Shown here in pieces: positions 13,101 through 23,635 of a stretch of 64,000 nucleotides of DNA. Both the position numbers and the translations under genes were made by a program. Source of the DNA: Asterias amurensis (lineage: Eukaryota > Echinodermata > Asteroidea > Forcipulatida > Asteriidae); contig NC_092648.1 of the NCBI RefSeq assembly GCF_032118995.1, positions 18,132,450-18,196,449 on the forward strand, read 5' to 3'. Under the pieces are notes generated by a model. It saw only the letters and a list, made by a program, of their open reading frames with translations, had not been told where the DNA came from and ran no database searches. Every line of letters starts with the position of its first letter. Positions within the stretch are counted from its first letter, which is position 1.

Positions 13101-16100
13101 TACGTTACAACAATCATTCCCTGTTCACTTCCCCCTGACAATAAACACTCTCTCCCCTGTCTCCCATTCAATGTTGACTGGAACACAGAAGACTGTGCAA
13201 CAATGGGACCAAAGGGGGCAAGGGGGCAAATTCTGGCCCAACGAGATATAGCCATGATTGTAGAGTCCAGTGACCAAAACAATTATGCCACTACACATTA
13301 TAAATTAATTTTTCTTTAATTTTCAATGATCCGTCACCTTCTGGAATCAGAATGGCTTTATGTTTTTGACTGGTATTCTGCCCTGGTTTTCACCTCTACA
13401 TGTTTCCCCAGTTCAAGTTCCACCCTTGCATATGGATAGTGTTATCAGTTTCTACTCACTGATGTAGGTTGTCTCTATTTGGGGTTCTCCCACAACATAC
13501 AATGTACATCATACACAGAAAATATCTTCATTGTTTTACTCTTTTCAGGTTTCTTAGGACTTCAGTGTTGAAGTGCAAGGCATTTTAGACGATCCTTTAG
13601 TTAGAAAAAGTTCAAACGCAACATTCAGTACACTTTACTACTTAGTCATGACAAACACACTTTTGTGCACTGTAATATTATAATTTAGGCCATACTATGG
13701 GCAAAGAATCTGATGAAATTTGTGTTTTGCAAGTATATACCCCCTTGACTAAATAAATGATTTAATTAATTATACTAGACTTCAATAAACAACTGATATA
13801 TTGAATTTGTCTTACTGCTTGGCTTTCTTCAATGAAGGCATCGACACATCGGTGGTAGCCCTGTGGAGATATAAAAAGATCATTTCCACATAAAGGAAAA
13901 CGCTGATATGCATGGTTTGGAATTGCATGCCGGGTGAATGTCACACATAAAAAATAGCAGTCAAAATAGTTCAGCGTTCATGTTAAGAACTTTATTGGTG
14001 AGCCAGAATCTGTCGGGCAATTTGCAATTCTTATTATTTTATTTCGTTTTTATCAACTACAGCCACAACTATTAGTCGGTGAGGCATGTCATCAGTTGGT
14101 GGTCATCAATAAGGGAATAAAAGACTACCTACAAGGTTTTAAAGCCATTATACAATTAATGGCGTTTCGCCGTGTCATGACATGTGTTTAAAATAAATCC
14201 GTAATTCTCGCTATCGAGAATTTATAATGTTTAATGTTTTCTCAAAAAGTAAAGCATTTCATGGAACAATATTTCAAGAGAGAAGTCTTTCACCATTACC
14301 TTCTGTAAACCCTGTAAATTATTTGTAAATCTATGACCCTTTTTTTCTTCTTTCTGTACCGAAAGTGTATAATGGCTTTAAATGGCCCTGGCCACGACCC
14401 TGCAAAGTTTTAGACCGTTGTTTAAAAGCGGCAGGGTAATGGCCTTGATGGCCACAGCCCAGCAAGGTTTTAAAACGGCTGTTTACGACTGAGTCATCAC
14501 TCTTCCCTTCCATTCAAAACCATCCATAAACCTCCCAAAAGGCGTGAACATATCCGACAGTTAAGCCTCAGCTCTCCCCAAATCTGCATTGAATTTCTAA
14601 GCTGTTACCTTGAAGTGAGCTAGTATTCCTGCGAGTTCTCTCATTCTTTCGGTGGCCACTTCATGGAATGCCGAGCGGAACTCAGTGATCAAATCATCCT
14701 CAATCTGATTGTACTTCTCTGTAATCAAATAACAAAAAGAGATCGTTTCAAACAATGACAATGTTATCCATTCAAAAGTTTGGTTACAAGTACATTTTCA
14801 CGAAAAAAATATATAAATATCAATTGAACAAATAACCAACACGTATTAATGATAAATGGCAGAATAGGTTGCTCCACTAACCTTGTATTCTCATCTTTGG
14901 CTTTTCAAATCTGTTAAATCACAAACAAATACAAAATCAATTTTAGGCTCAAATTAAAAAGTTCAAATTCAAATTACAGTTTATTATTGTTTTAACTTTG
15001 ACAGATAATTTCACTCTTGACTCTAGGTATTCGACATATCTTGAAAGAAACATAATCATGACGCACATGGTGCTCCAACATTATTACCCCTGGTCACCGG
15101 GCCAGTTATTTCAGTCCTTAAACAATTTCAGTTCCCTGGGCAGTATACAGCCTGTGCTGCCAAATGTGTAGCACACCCAGCTAAACTAACCACAAGCACC
15201 ATCTCTGCCCTCACAGGTACCCATTCACCTGGGTGGTGAGATGCAATTATGGCTAAGTAGCTTGCTCAAGGATACAAGTGTCATGACCGGAATTTGAACC
15301 CACATCCTGATGACTCAACCACCAGAAGTTGAGTGAAAATGCACTAAACCGCTTGACCACATCATGGCATAAAACACAACATTATCTACTGGTCTGGAAA
15401 ATCCTTAAAATACAACAGATCAGATAGACTCTGCAGTGTAAACACGAAGTCATACTTTGTGCTAAGCATGTAATTTATCCACTAAGCAAAAGGTAGCAGA
15501 TAAACAGCAGAACAAGTTCTTATCAGACCATTTTTGAAAAGAAGTGTACATGTAACATGAGAAATCAAATTGACCCCTGTAAAGGTTTTGTTTAGTAGTC
15601 TCACAGTCTGAATTGGATGCTGCCACCATCTCCGTCTTGCCTCCTTTTTGCAATCGCAATAACAAACACCAACTCTCATCCTATTAAAAAGGTCTCAGAC
15701 TTTTTCGTACTTCCAGCCTTGCTTTGGTAATGACGCTTTCAAATGGGTAAAATGAAAGATGGCCACACCATGGTCAAGTGGTTAGACTGCAGGAATTGCA
15801 ATCAGATTGTGGGTTTGAATCCCCAGCTAACCGCTGATTTCACAATGACTAAAACAAATATTATTGTCTAGTTACTGAATCACAATTTCTTGATTGAATG
15901 TGCAATTCATAATCATAGACTTTAAACCAATGTTTGTATGAGAGAGATTGGTTGTTGCCAGCTTGGTGTTTAATATCCCCATGTGGGAGTTTGCCGAGTT
16001 CCCTTGATGGGAAGATCTAAACAAACAAACAAACAAACAAACAAACAAACAAACAAACAAACAAACAAACAAACAAACAAACAAACAAACAAACAAACAA

Positions 16101-19100
16101 ACAACCATGGTAAAGTTGTACTGCCAAGTAGAAGTAGACGCTTTCGTTTGTACTCACTGTTCTTGAGGAAGCTCTTGTGATATCAGCTGCAATTTCTGAA
16201 TAATATCGGCTGCATCCTGGAGCTATAACAAGAACAAGTCATGAGTGTACACAAACTTATACTGTGTACGGGGAGAGGGGTGGGGGTCAATTGAACACTG
16301 ACCAGAACAACAATTGAAATCAGAGGCCAAGAGAAGCCCATTCCCAGATGGCCTGGATTAATCAAAGTGACGATTAATCCAATCTTAAAATGAAAATGAA
16401 AAAGGAATCTCTTTTTGAAACTAGCAAAAGTAAGTAAAAAAAATCAGAATTGGCAAAGCCTTAGAGATATTTAAAAACTCATTAAAATTGTCTTTGCTCT
16501 TACTGAGACTGTTCCCCCCCCCAAAAGAAAAAAAAAAAATTGAGTTAGTCCCTTGAAATGGCTATTTGTAATCTTGTGTAAATGCTTGAATGAAAAATAA
16601 AAAAATAAAAATAAAAAATATAAAATAAAAATCCTCACCTGAAATGGATCATTAAACACTTCAGCTTTCGGCCCATAGTCATCAAGAAACTCAGAGAAAT
16701 ATTCAATAAGTTTCTTTGCCTCCTCTGCTCTGGCCCTTGGTGTGTTGACTCCTTCCAGCTGGTCACCAAGATGAACAACTTTAGTAGCCACGTTATTAAT
16801 GTGATCATCCAGCTCTTGAAAGTGGAGAAAGGCCATCTGTAAAATAAGATTTCATTATCAAATAAATCTATTGTTTCCCTTGTCCACAAGGTTTGTATAC
16901 AATGACGTATATCAGCCTTTAATAAGGGCAAAGTTTGCACACCTACCAGACACCACTGTCATCATGCCAACAACAATTTGTTGATTAAGTGGTTTTTGAA
17001 GCTTTGCAAGGATGTTGAAAATAAGATCATGAATACATTCAGGTACAACCATGTGTAAAATCAGTTTTGGAGGAATGTTGGCTCTCAAAAGAGCTGCTCG
17101 TCTTCAAGAGAAAGAATTTATCTGCAAGCTTACTATTTGTAGTTATTTATTGTTCAAATTTGTTGACTGACAGCTGCTTTTGCCTGTTGCACAAAGACCA
17201 CTTGCCATTTGGTACCAAGCAACAGTGCCCACTAGTCAGGCTATTCAACAAATGATCGTTGTTTTAACTTGGCCATGGTACATTATCATATTAAACGATT
17301 TAGATAGTAAACCCGTCACTCAAATAATATTGAATAATCAGTTTTCAAACTATAAGTACCTTATTATTCTCCTGGAGTTGCGCAACCCTCTTGGCATGAC
17401 TCTTGGTCTCGGCCCGAATGTTTGCATCCAGCTTTCCCGTCCGTTCCTCCATTCTCATACTGAGCAACTTGAGCTCCTCTATGGTATTCTCAAAGGCCCT
17501 CAGCATCTTCTTGGCATCAAAGTCTTGGGGCCCTTCCTTGGAGTCCCCGCCCTGTGTACGCCATGCGAGCTGCTCGATGTATTGCTGTGGGTCGAAGGTG
17601 GCACTCTGAAAAATACAGTAAACACAGTAACAGTAGTGACAATGAACACATCAAATAAAATATCTTCTAGACACCAATCGAACAAGCAAAGTCCAGTGTT
17701 TACCGAACTAATACTTTTTGATACAAATGTTGACAAATAGGTCAATATAATTAGCCTGTTTCCGCACCAATATTGACGTTGTGACTTTGTGTTCACAAGA
17801 TGGGAATCAGATCATTTACAATTGTTTACTTTATTTTAATTTAAGAAAGCGTTCTCCACAGCCACAAATCAGAAAAAAAGTTTCACTGTGACTTTTGCAA
17901 TTAAATGTAGGAGTACATTTCGGATATTGAAAAAAAAATATTGAAAAGAAGGAGAAAAATAATAATTTTATGATACAAAATACTGTACGTATGACATTCA
18001 TTTAATATTTTAATTAAATTCAATCTATTTTCAATGCATACACAAAACAAACAAATGAAAGGTAAACATGAAAATAATAACCGTTCAGCAAAAAATAAGT
18101 AAATAATTTTGCGCAAAAGAAAACAAAAACACTTGTTGAAAATAAAGGAGGACCGAGGAAGCTTGTCGAGAGTAAAACCATGGTAAAATTTAAAATAAAA
18201 CAAGAAGTAGGCCCCTAAGTAAAAGGTTGAACTAAAATTTTAAAACAGTCAATGACTTTGACTTTGTGAGTCATCTCATCTTAAAGCCATTATACACTTT
18301 CGGCACAGAAAAAAAAAAAAAGTTCACAGATTTACAAATAACTTAACAGGGTTTACAGAAGGTCATGGTGAAAGACTTCTCTTGAAATATTATTCCATGA
18401 AATGCTCTACTTTTCCAGAAAACATTAAAACAATTATCAATTCTCGTTGTCGAGAATTACGGATTTATTTTAAACACATGTCATGACACGGCGAAACGTG
18501 CGGAAACAAGGGTGGGTTTTCCCCGATATTTTCTCCCGACTCCGATGACCGATTGAGCCTAAATTTTCACAGGTTTGTTATTTTTTATATCAGTTGTGAT
18601 ACACGAAGTGTTGGCCTTTTGACAATACTGACACTATTGGTAATTAATCAAAATAATTATTATTAGCATAAAACCTCACTTGGTAACGAGTAATGGGGAG
18701 AGGTTGGTAGTATAAAACATTGTGAGAAACAGCTCCCTATGATTCTCTGAAGTGACGTAGTTTTCGAGGTAATTTTCATCAAATTTGATTTTGAGACCTC
18801 AGATTTAGAATTTGAGGTCTCAAAATCAAGCATCTGAAAGCGCACAACTCCGAGTGGCAAGGTTTTTTTTTCTATCATTATTTTTTTATAATATCTCCCA
18901 ACTTTGAGTTTGATGACAGTAGATGACCGATTGAGCTCAAATTTTCACAGGTTTGTTATTCTATTTTTAATTTTATAATTTATGTTATGCATATGTTGAG
19001 ATAGTGTTGACTCGAGTCCACTGTCTTTAAATGGACAGGAACCCCCTTAAGAAACAATGTTTCTACAAATTGTGCACCCCCTTTTGCGCCCGCCCCTAAG

Positions 19101-19269
19101 GTTCGGCAGTTTCTTATGGTTTCTTGATGCAATATTCTTCACGAAACTAGTGCAATGCAAATCCGGTTAACAAAAATTTACGTGAAGCAGCATTTGTCAA
19201 CAACTTTGCCCCAAATAATAAAATCAAACAAATATGAATTGTACCAACCTCAAATTCCCTTGAAGACAT
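1117..19269 (-). CDS. EXOC5: Exocyst complex component 5 (SEC10), complete, 17 coding exons
   Basis: EXOC5/Sec10 is a subunit of the octameric exocyst, which tethers secretory vesicles to the plasma membrane. I joined exons 19249-19269, 17360-17605, 16639-16836, 16158-16222, 14882-14910, 14609-14718, 13816-13860, 12770-12823, 12440-12526, 11497-11786, 10822-10966, 9414-9646, 5090-5176, 4042-4150, 3020-3176, 1707-1867 and 1117-1203. All have AG/GT borders, and phases agree to give 2124 nt, 707 residues plus TAG. The human protein is about 708 residues. Recalled human segments match in order: FQELD and HLGDQLEGVNTPR (exon 3), HFKGY..CVD (exons 6-7), TFLSQEV (exon 11), EYLCQEHIEYALE and GIPSS (exon 12), LMEFGIRFH (exon 15), LHALCNLLVV (exon 16) and SFVQLRAD (exon 17). 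The start is MSSREFE at 19269, in the short exon 1. The N-terminal half is predicted coiled coil and helical bundle. No break is visible. It looks like a single-copy housekeeping gene. Confidence 0.96.
1935..2203 (+). mobile_element. tRNA-derived SINE with (AAAC)n tail, copy 1
   Basis: It contains a Pol III B-box-like GTGGGTTCGATTCC. The body is shared almost base for base with 15762-16105 (ATAATCATAGAC, AGATTGGTT, TGCCAGCTTGGTGTTTA, GGGAGTTTGCCGAGTT), and it ends in an (AAAC)n run. It sits in the EXOC5 intron before exon 16. The head is truncated or degraded relative to copy 2. Confidence 0.7.
2633..2854. mobile_element. MITE with 25-bp perfect terminal repeats and TA target site
   Basis: TAAGCCTTTTTGAGGTATGG plus five more bases at 2631-2655 is the exact complement of 2832-2856, and both ends are bounded by TA. 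A TA duplication is the Tc1/mariner habit. The interior has no transposase. It is intronic in EXOC5. Confidence 0.75.
2869..3012. mobile_element. Small TIR element abutting an EXOC5 splice donor
   Basis: The left end TTAGGCTGTGTTCGAATTGG and the complement of the right end TAAGGTCGTATCTGAATTGG agree at about 14 of 20 positions, and both arms continue into CTACAGCT-like sequence. The right end lies 7 bp inside the intron from the donor of EXOC5 exon 15 (3019). Confidence 0.5.
4190..4372. mobile_element. Foldback element, family E
   Basis: The arms are TTAATAAGGGAATCAA... and ...TTGATTCCCATTCAT, complementary for about 80 bp with mismatches around a short centre. GAGGCCTGGTTCTT and AAGAACCAGGCCTTGG mark the inner arms. 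It lies about 40 bp upstream (on the gene strand) of the EXOC5 exon 14 acceptor. Confidence 0.6.
4706..4850. mobile_element. Partial family E element
   Basis: GAATAAGGGAATAAAA followed by GGCTGTTTAAAACTGG resembles the left half of the hairpins at 22573-22742 and 14109-14512. Only a degraded right half is visible. Confidence 0.4.
5445..5506. repeat. 31-bp tandem duplication
   Basis: Two adjacent copies of a 31-bp unit (AAAGAATCAAAGAAGAGG followed by an A run and TTGGGT) lie in an EXOC5 intron. They are almost identical, so the event is recent or is slippage. Confidence 0.8.
7160..7402. mobile_element. Truncated family A/B MITE
   Basis: TAAAGACAGGG..GGTAATTGTCAAAGATCAG, then CTTGGTGTATCCCAACATG, CCTGTGAAA and AATAATGAAAGAAAAAACAC match the interior of family A read from its right end. 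The right part is lost where the next element (7407-7794) begins. Confidence 0.55.
7407..7794. mobile_element. Family A MITE, TTAA-flanked, 388 bp
   Basis: The ends are AGGCACTGGACACTGTTGG and CCAATAGTGTCCAGTGTCT, and TTAA stands at both borders (7403-7406 and 7795-7798). An internal short palindrome (GAGACCTCGGAATTAG...GAGGTCCC) is typical of the family. TTAA duplications are the piggyBac signature. No open frame of transposase type is present. Confidence 0.8.
7798..8050. repeat. ~127-bp tandem duplication
   Basis: GGCACCACGGCAAAAGCAA, CACTGCAAAGGG and ATGAATCAATCAAAATCAG occur in the same order in two adjacent copies (about 7798-7924 and 7925-8050) with small differences. It is non-coding and within an EXOC5 intron. 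Confidence 0.7.
8051..9400. other. EXOC5 intron stretch without further features
   Basis: This is the remainder of the long intron between exons 12 and 13. I found no conserved frame, RNA gene or clear repeat here beyond A-rich runs. Confidence 0.4.
10069..10427. mobile_element. Family B MITE, TTAA-flanked, 359 bp
   Basis: The ends AGGGAAGGTACACGTTTG and CAACGTGTACCTTCCCT are bounded by TTAA at 10065-10068 and 10428-10431. The interior is recognisably related to family A (CTTGGTGTATCCCAACAT, CCGTTTCTCACAATGTTTTA), so A and B share ancestry but have different ends. The right TTAA also serves as the left border of the next element. Confidence 0.8.
10432..10797. mobile_element. Family A MITE directly joined to family B copy
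   Basis: The ends are AGACAGTGGACACTATTGG and CCAATAGTGTCCACTGCCT, with TTAA at 10428-10431 and 10798-10801. The left TTAA is shared with the family B element. The right end is about 20 bp inside the intron from the donor of EXOC5 exon 11. Confidence 0.85.
14109..14512. mobile_element. Family E foldback element interrupted by a family D MITE
   Basis: AATAAGGGAATAAAAGACTA opens the left arm and ACGGCTGTTTACGACTGAGT with TTCCCTTCCATT closes the right. The arms also hold CCTGCAAAGTTTTA and CAGCAAGGTTTTAAAACGG. The left arm breaks exactly at the TTAA where the D element (14143-14377) sits. Confidence 0.5.
14143..14377. mobile_element. Family D MITE, internally deleted, 235 bp
   Basis: The ends AGCCATTATAC and GTACCGAAAGTGTATAATGG plus CT are bounded by TTAA (14139-14142 and 14378-14381). 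The interior holds TCTCGCTATCGAGA and AAGTCTTTCACCATTACCTT, shared with 58639-58990 and 18285-18626. Most of the left half is missing. Confidence 0.75.
15085..15366 (-). mobile_element. tRNA-derived SINE, second family
   Basis: Read on the minus strand it opens with an A-box-like TGGTCAAGCGGTTTAG and a B-box GGGTTCAAATTCC, then CTTGAGCAAGCTACTTAGCC and ACCCAGGTGAATGGGTACCT. It continues to GTGGTTAGTTTAGCTGGG and beyond. The right portion recurs at 24690-24765. Intronic in EXOC5. Confidence 0.7.
15762..16105 (+). mobile_element. tRNA-derived SINE with long (AAAC)n tail, copy 2
   Basis: An A-box-like TGGTCAAGTGGTTAGACTG and a B-box-like GTGGGTTTGAATCC open the element. The body matches 1935-2203, and it ends in about 21 AAAC units (16018-16104). 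The tail is 35-50 bp from EXOC5 exon 4. The clean tail points to a fairly recent insertion. Confidence 0.8.
18285..18626. mobile_element. Family D MITE, truncated by a family A element
   Basis: TTAA then AGCCATTATACACTTTCGG at the left; the interior matches 58639-58990 in the opposite orientation (TCGTTGTCGAGAATTACGG, CATGTCATGACACGGCGAAA). The far terminal repeat is absent and the sequence runs into a family A copy. Confidence 0.65.
18627..19026. mobile_element. Family A MITE with damaged left end
   Basis: ACACTATTGGTAATTAATCA begins the element without the usual first nine bases. The right end CGAGTCCACTGTCT is followed by TTAA. The interior CTCAGATTTAGAATTTGAGG palindrome is present. It lies in intron 1 of EXOC5. 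Confidence 0.65.
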
Positions 19270-19751
19270 AATCAATTTGTTGAGAAGTACACGGAAAGCT
19301 TTTAAGGTTTTATAAACTCTTTCCAGCGGCCGTAATATCACATCGGAGTAGACACTTCCCCCTGAAAATGATCACACCCAATATTATTTTACGAGCGGCT
19401 GGTGGGGTATCGACTACTTTCAAATCGAATACTCGGGATCGATTTATTTCGTCTGGGGGCGTGGATTTGGGATAGAATGAGGAGGGGGCAGCGTGGTAAA
19501 GAATGCACCAATACAGTATTTACAGGACAGATTGTTCTTTACAAAATGGCGTGGTGGTGTTCTATATGGATTATTTTAGTATCTTAAGATTATAAGCGAT
19601 CAAAACATAGATTTTGGGAACAGTTCATGGGCGGCAGTGAAGAACCCGGTTGACAGAACCCTTTTATCTTAAGTGCACTTCTGTAGATTGTTATTAGCTG
19701 GGATCCATGGGAGATCAGTGAGTTTTTCTTACTGGATAAACAAGAAAAACA

Positions 19752-19786
<35 letters not shown>

Positions 19787-20525
19787 GCGCTCCTGAAAAT
19801 AGGCTAGATTTTGTTTTTCCTATCGATCTCATCTTGACATTTTTTAATAGGCCTACCGGTAATTTTGGATAAAATGAACTTGGGTAGCCTCATGCATCAA
19901 CACAAGCAAAGAAAAACAAAATAAATGCAGAAAACGAACTTGAGTTACAACAACCACATAGCAAAAGAAAAGTGCAACATCAATTCCAACTTTATAATAT
20001 TAATAATAATAAGACATTTGTAAAGCGCCTAATGCAAAAAGCCTCTAAGCGCATAAAGAGAACAATAAAATAATTAATGAGAGAAAGATACAAGCGGCAA
20101 ATTACAATGACAAAGCAGTGCCGTTGCGTTAGTCGTCTGCATCATAGCTAGCTAAGAGGGGTGACAGGAACTTTAAGAAATGGAAACAAAAGGTTGGAAG
20201 CAAGTTTCGCCCTGAGCATACAGTGGTCGATTGCAAGAAGTTTGCCTGTTTCAAACATACATAATAGAGTCCGGAGGCTTTTTTTTAATCTCACAAGACC
20301 ATCCGGTTTCAACTCCTTTGAGTACACTTAAAAGCATTTGCGAGCTAATTTCTAGAGAAACTAAAAAAATCTTTTGTAGGAATATTTGTCAATCAAAACT
20401 GATTATTTTTGCGCGAGTATCGGGCAATTTCGGATTCGCTATTTAGAGGCAGGGTGACTTGACTTTCAATCCACTCGTGAAAAGCTACATTGTTAGACAG
20501 GAACAACTAACTTGATTCATAGAAA
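19270..20525. promoter_or_regulatory. Divergent intergenic region between EXOC5 and GPCR 1
   Basis: The EXOC5 start codon (minus) and the first GPCR start codon (plus) face apart across 1.26 kb, so both promoters should lie here. I see no strong TATA box. An (AAAT)n run (19756-19785) and a repeat tail (19985-20110) are embedded. Confidence 0.5.
19985..20110. mobile_element. Repeat tail with AAGCGCCTAATGC motif
   Basis: TAATAATAATAAGACATTTG, then TAAAGCGCCTAATGC and CCTCTAAGCGC. Such short GCGCT-containing blocks beside ATT/AAT triplet runs are common 3' ends of dispersed retroposons in marine invertebrates. The family is not identified. Confidence 0.35.
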
Positions 20526-23144
20526 ATGAGTTCCATAGACATCTCAAGCCAAGTGAGCACAATGGAACAACTCGAATTCCATGTTACAACCGTACAAATA
20601 ATCAACGATGAAATGATGGTCGAGGGAGACATAGCAGCAACAGAAGATGCTTTCGCCAAACTCGTCTTAGCTCTCTACGGCATAATTTGCGTGGTTGGTA
20701 TCACTGGCAACTTACTGGTTGCCATCGTACTCCTCCGTGTGCCGTCCCTTCGGTCTAACACCAGTGATTTCTTAGTGCATCTTGCCATCGCAGATTCCCT
20801 AGTCAGTCTTCTGGTCATCCCTTATTTTATGGTTCAAAGGTCAACCTCTGCGAGCCCCGGAATCTTCGGTGAATTTTGGTGCCGTTTTTACACCTCTCAG
20901 TTCGTATTCTGGTGTCTCGCAACGGTTTCTGTAATGAGTTTGATCGCCGTCAATTTGGAGCGTTACGTAGCCATCGTTAGCCCCCATAAGTACAAGACAG
21001 TGTTTACTAAACAGAATAAATACATCATGATTCTTGCCATTTGGATTCTGGCCGTGGTAACCGAATCCGCTGTTATCATTTTTAATGGAATTGATGATAA
21101 CGAATGTATTTTCATAGGCTGGCCAAGTAGAGGAGCTCAACTTGGATTCGGCCTGTATGGTTTCGCACTCAAGTTCCTTGGTCCTTTGACTGTGATGGTG
21201 TATGCGCAAGCAAAAGTCATCTCTACTCTGAACAGACAAGTCAAGACACTTACGAGTCGCTCTGGTGAGTATATATGTCTATCGATTGTTTTTGACCATT
21301 TCTGTAGTGGAGTTTATAACTTTTTTTAAAAACTTTTTTCATTCCATGACAACAAGGCTAGAATGATGAACCGTGTATTCCTCACCTCACCTGACTGACA
21401 TATCCTAGCTCTATGGGCAGAAAGGCCCATAAGGCTGCATTTCACTATCTCTATTTTTCTCTGTTTTGGCATGGCCAGAAGTTAGGCTTCATTATACTTC
21501 TATGTTTCCTTTCCTTTTCCACAGTATAGGCATACGCATCCTTTGTTCTCGGCCGTCCTATACTTTCCTCCTCTTGCCCCAACCCTATTTTGCTGTCATG
21601 CGATGGCACTTCTTCCATCTTGGAACATGGCCAATCCACTTCAATCTTTTTTGCACGTAACACTGATGTTAAGTTGGCTGGCCGTGAAACAGAAGTGATA
21701 ATCAACAAACTTCAGTACAAGATTCAGGATCACATACAGGGGCCTGACCCATATCTGGGATAAAGTTTGACACGGAATCTGGAAAATAAAATGGGACTTT
21801 TAACCCGGATACTCTGCGATCAGTTTGATCCGCGACTTGATTTGATCCATTTTAGGTCATGTTGACTTAAGGCCGGTTTATAGTCGGTCGCGCGATGGTC
21901 GCGCGATGGAAATTTTCGACCATCGCGCGACCATCGCGCGACCGACTATAAACCGGCCTTTAGAGTTTGGGTCATACTGACCCACAAAAGGGTCGCAGCC
22001 CTCTGTGACTCGGATCCGGGTCAATTCTGACCAGAGGTTGTTAAGTGTGAGTAGTTGAAGAATGCACACTGTATGACACTTTCCTAATGTAAGTGGCTCC
22101 AAGGTCATAGGCCTACCTAAAATTGCGGAACCAACGAAGTGACGTAGTCCAAAAATTTGCCATTATGAAAGGAAAAAGGGTCACACCTCCAACGTACCAT
22201 GAGTTATCTTTTAGTCATAAATACCTCAGACAGTTTCGCTATTCCTATTGGTGGAGAGCACGTGTTTAAATGGTTGATAATGACCAGCTGGACTCTGTTT
22301 ATAACCGGTTAGTCTTGGTGCAAGACATTTCTTGTTACGGGCGATGCGGGCGCTGTCGGTGAGTTGGCCGCGCTGTGTGTGAAAGGAAAACGAGAACGTC
22401 TTGCACCAAGACTACAACGCACACGAATGGATCCGGAAACTGGGCGTCTCAGTCATAACAATGCAACACATGGACCGACGTCGTACATACAGAACTCAAG
22501 CACGTCGGAAACGGATAAGTTTGACAGAGTTTCCTACTTAATTACGCCTTTTAACCAACAAGGCATTTAAAAATAAGAATAAAAGAGTAGTGACTCGTTC
22601 TTAAACGGCCGTTTAAAACCTTGCAGGGTCGTTGCCGTTCAATAAAGACCCTCGCCTTCAGCTCGGGACTTTATCACACGGCAAAGACCCTGCCGGCTTT
22701 AAACGGCCGTTAAAGAAATCGTCGCTACCCTTTTATTCCCTTAAATACATTATGTTTAACCTATAATTTAATGTAATTTGTGTTCCTTCCGTAGCCGCTA
22801 TCGCTAATCCACGTGATCAGCGTGAAATGTGGCAACTCCGTGCGTCTCAAACCCTGGTGAAAACCCTGCTGGCGTGCGTCATTACATTTGCTGTGTGCTG
22901 GGCGCCAAACCAAATCTGGTTCTTGCTTTTCAACTTTGACGTCCCACTGACGCCAGGAGGTCATTTTCACCACATCACTATCATTCTAGCCGTGGGTAAT
23001 TCCTGTGTGAATCCAGTCATCTACACCATGACGAACAAGCCGTTCCGTAAAGGCATCAGAGAAGTGTTCTGCAAGCAGCGGGATTCGAACCAGGTGGGAG
23101 ACAGTGGAGCGGCCACAGGGACTGCATCTACTGAGACCATTTGA
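20526..23144 (+). CDS. Class A (rhodopsin-type) GPCR, paralogue 1 of 4
   Basis: Two exons, 20526-21264 and 22795-23144, joined through a phase-1 GT-AG intron, give 362 residues. Seven hydrophobic segments carry class A landmarks: GN in TM1 (61-62), D90 in TM2, C119 and C194 for the extracellular disulfide, ERY (145-147) in place of DRY, CWAP in TM6 (about 281) and NPVIY in TM7 (about 320). A short helix 8 follows with a cysteine that could be palmitoylated. The NSC-NP-IY TM7 and CWAP TM6 are typical of peptide-receptor groups, but I cannot assign a ligand. The alternative start at 20562 (MEQL) aligns with the starts of the other paralogues and is in a better initiation context (ACAATGG), so the first 12 residues are uncertain. 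It is the first of four same-strand paralogues and lies head to head with EXOC5. Confidence 0.93.
21870..21959. mobile_element. 90-bp perfect hairpin element with TTA target duplication
   Basis: 41 bases (21869-21909) are exactly complementary to 21920-21960 around a 10-base spacer. Setting the first and last base aside as target site gives TTA at both borders, the PIF/Harbinger habit. Each arm carries a direct repeat of GGTCGCGCGAT. It is in the intron of GPCR 1. Confidence 0.75.
22573..22742. mobile_element. Foldback element, family E
   Basis: The left arm AAGAATAAAAGAGTAGTGAC with TTAAACGGCCGTTTAAAACC pairs with the right arm CTTTAAACGGCCGTTAAAG and CTACCCTTTTATTCCCTT. GCAGGGTC and GACCCTGC form the inner stem. 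It lies 50 bp before exon 2 of GPCR 1. Sequence to the left (22170-22570) resembles 4490-4690 and may belong to a longer relative. Confidence 0.6.
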
Positions 23145-23378
23145 ATAGACGTGAACGATTTAGTTCTAGTAGGAAACCGACAATGTTTCAAATTATTTGA
23201 CACACAGAAGCAGATACTATACTTACGACATCAACACTGGATTGAATGTGCTCTTACTGCGCATAATGAGTTGCATGATGGTCTAGCTAGCGACGAAACT
23301 TGATAGCTAGCTATACCAGCATGCACCCCAACCCACGCCTAAAATGCGCGTACCGAGTATTGCGAAAACGTCTATAAT

Positions 23379-23635
23379 GGGTGCGTTTGTTTAGCTTCCC
23401 TGGGTTGAGACCGCAGTGCTCACTCGGGTGAGCCCCAGCCTGACAAGAGCCAATCGAACGATCACACTCGCCCTCTCGTGGTGACGGCATGCATCTCAGG
23501 TCAACCCTAAGTATCCCACTCCACAAGCAGGGTACTGGGGGATGACCCAGCTGAGCCCCTGGAATGACGTCAAAGCTATTCGAACGCACCGGGGGCAGAC
23601 CGGGGTCAACCCAGTGAAGCTAAACGAACGCACCT
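23379..23635. mobile_element. Family F MITE, copy 1 (3-bp target AAT)
   Basis: The ends are GGGTGCGTTTGTTTAGCTTC and GAAGCTAAACGAACGCACCT with AAT at both borders. The interior (TCGTGGTGACGGCATGCA, CACTCCACAAGCAGGGTACT) is shared with 59515-59821. It begins 235 bp after the stop of GPCR 1. Confidence 0.8.

Noticed and set aside
17180-17740. A 186-residue plus-strand frame
   Set aside because: It is antisense to EXOC5 exon 2, which has clear homology and splice sites on the minus strand.
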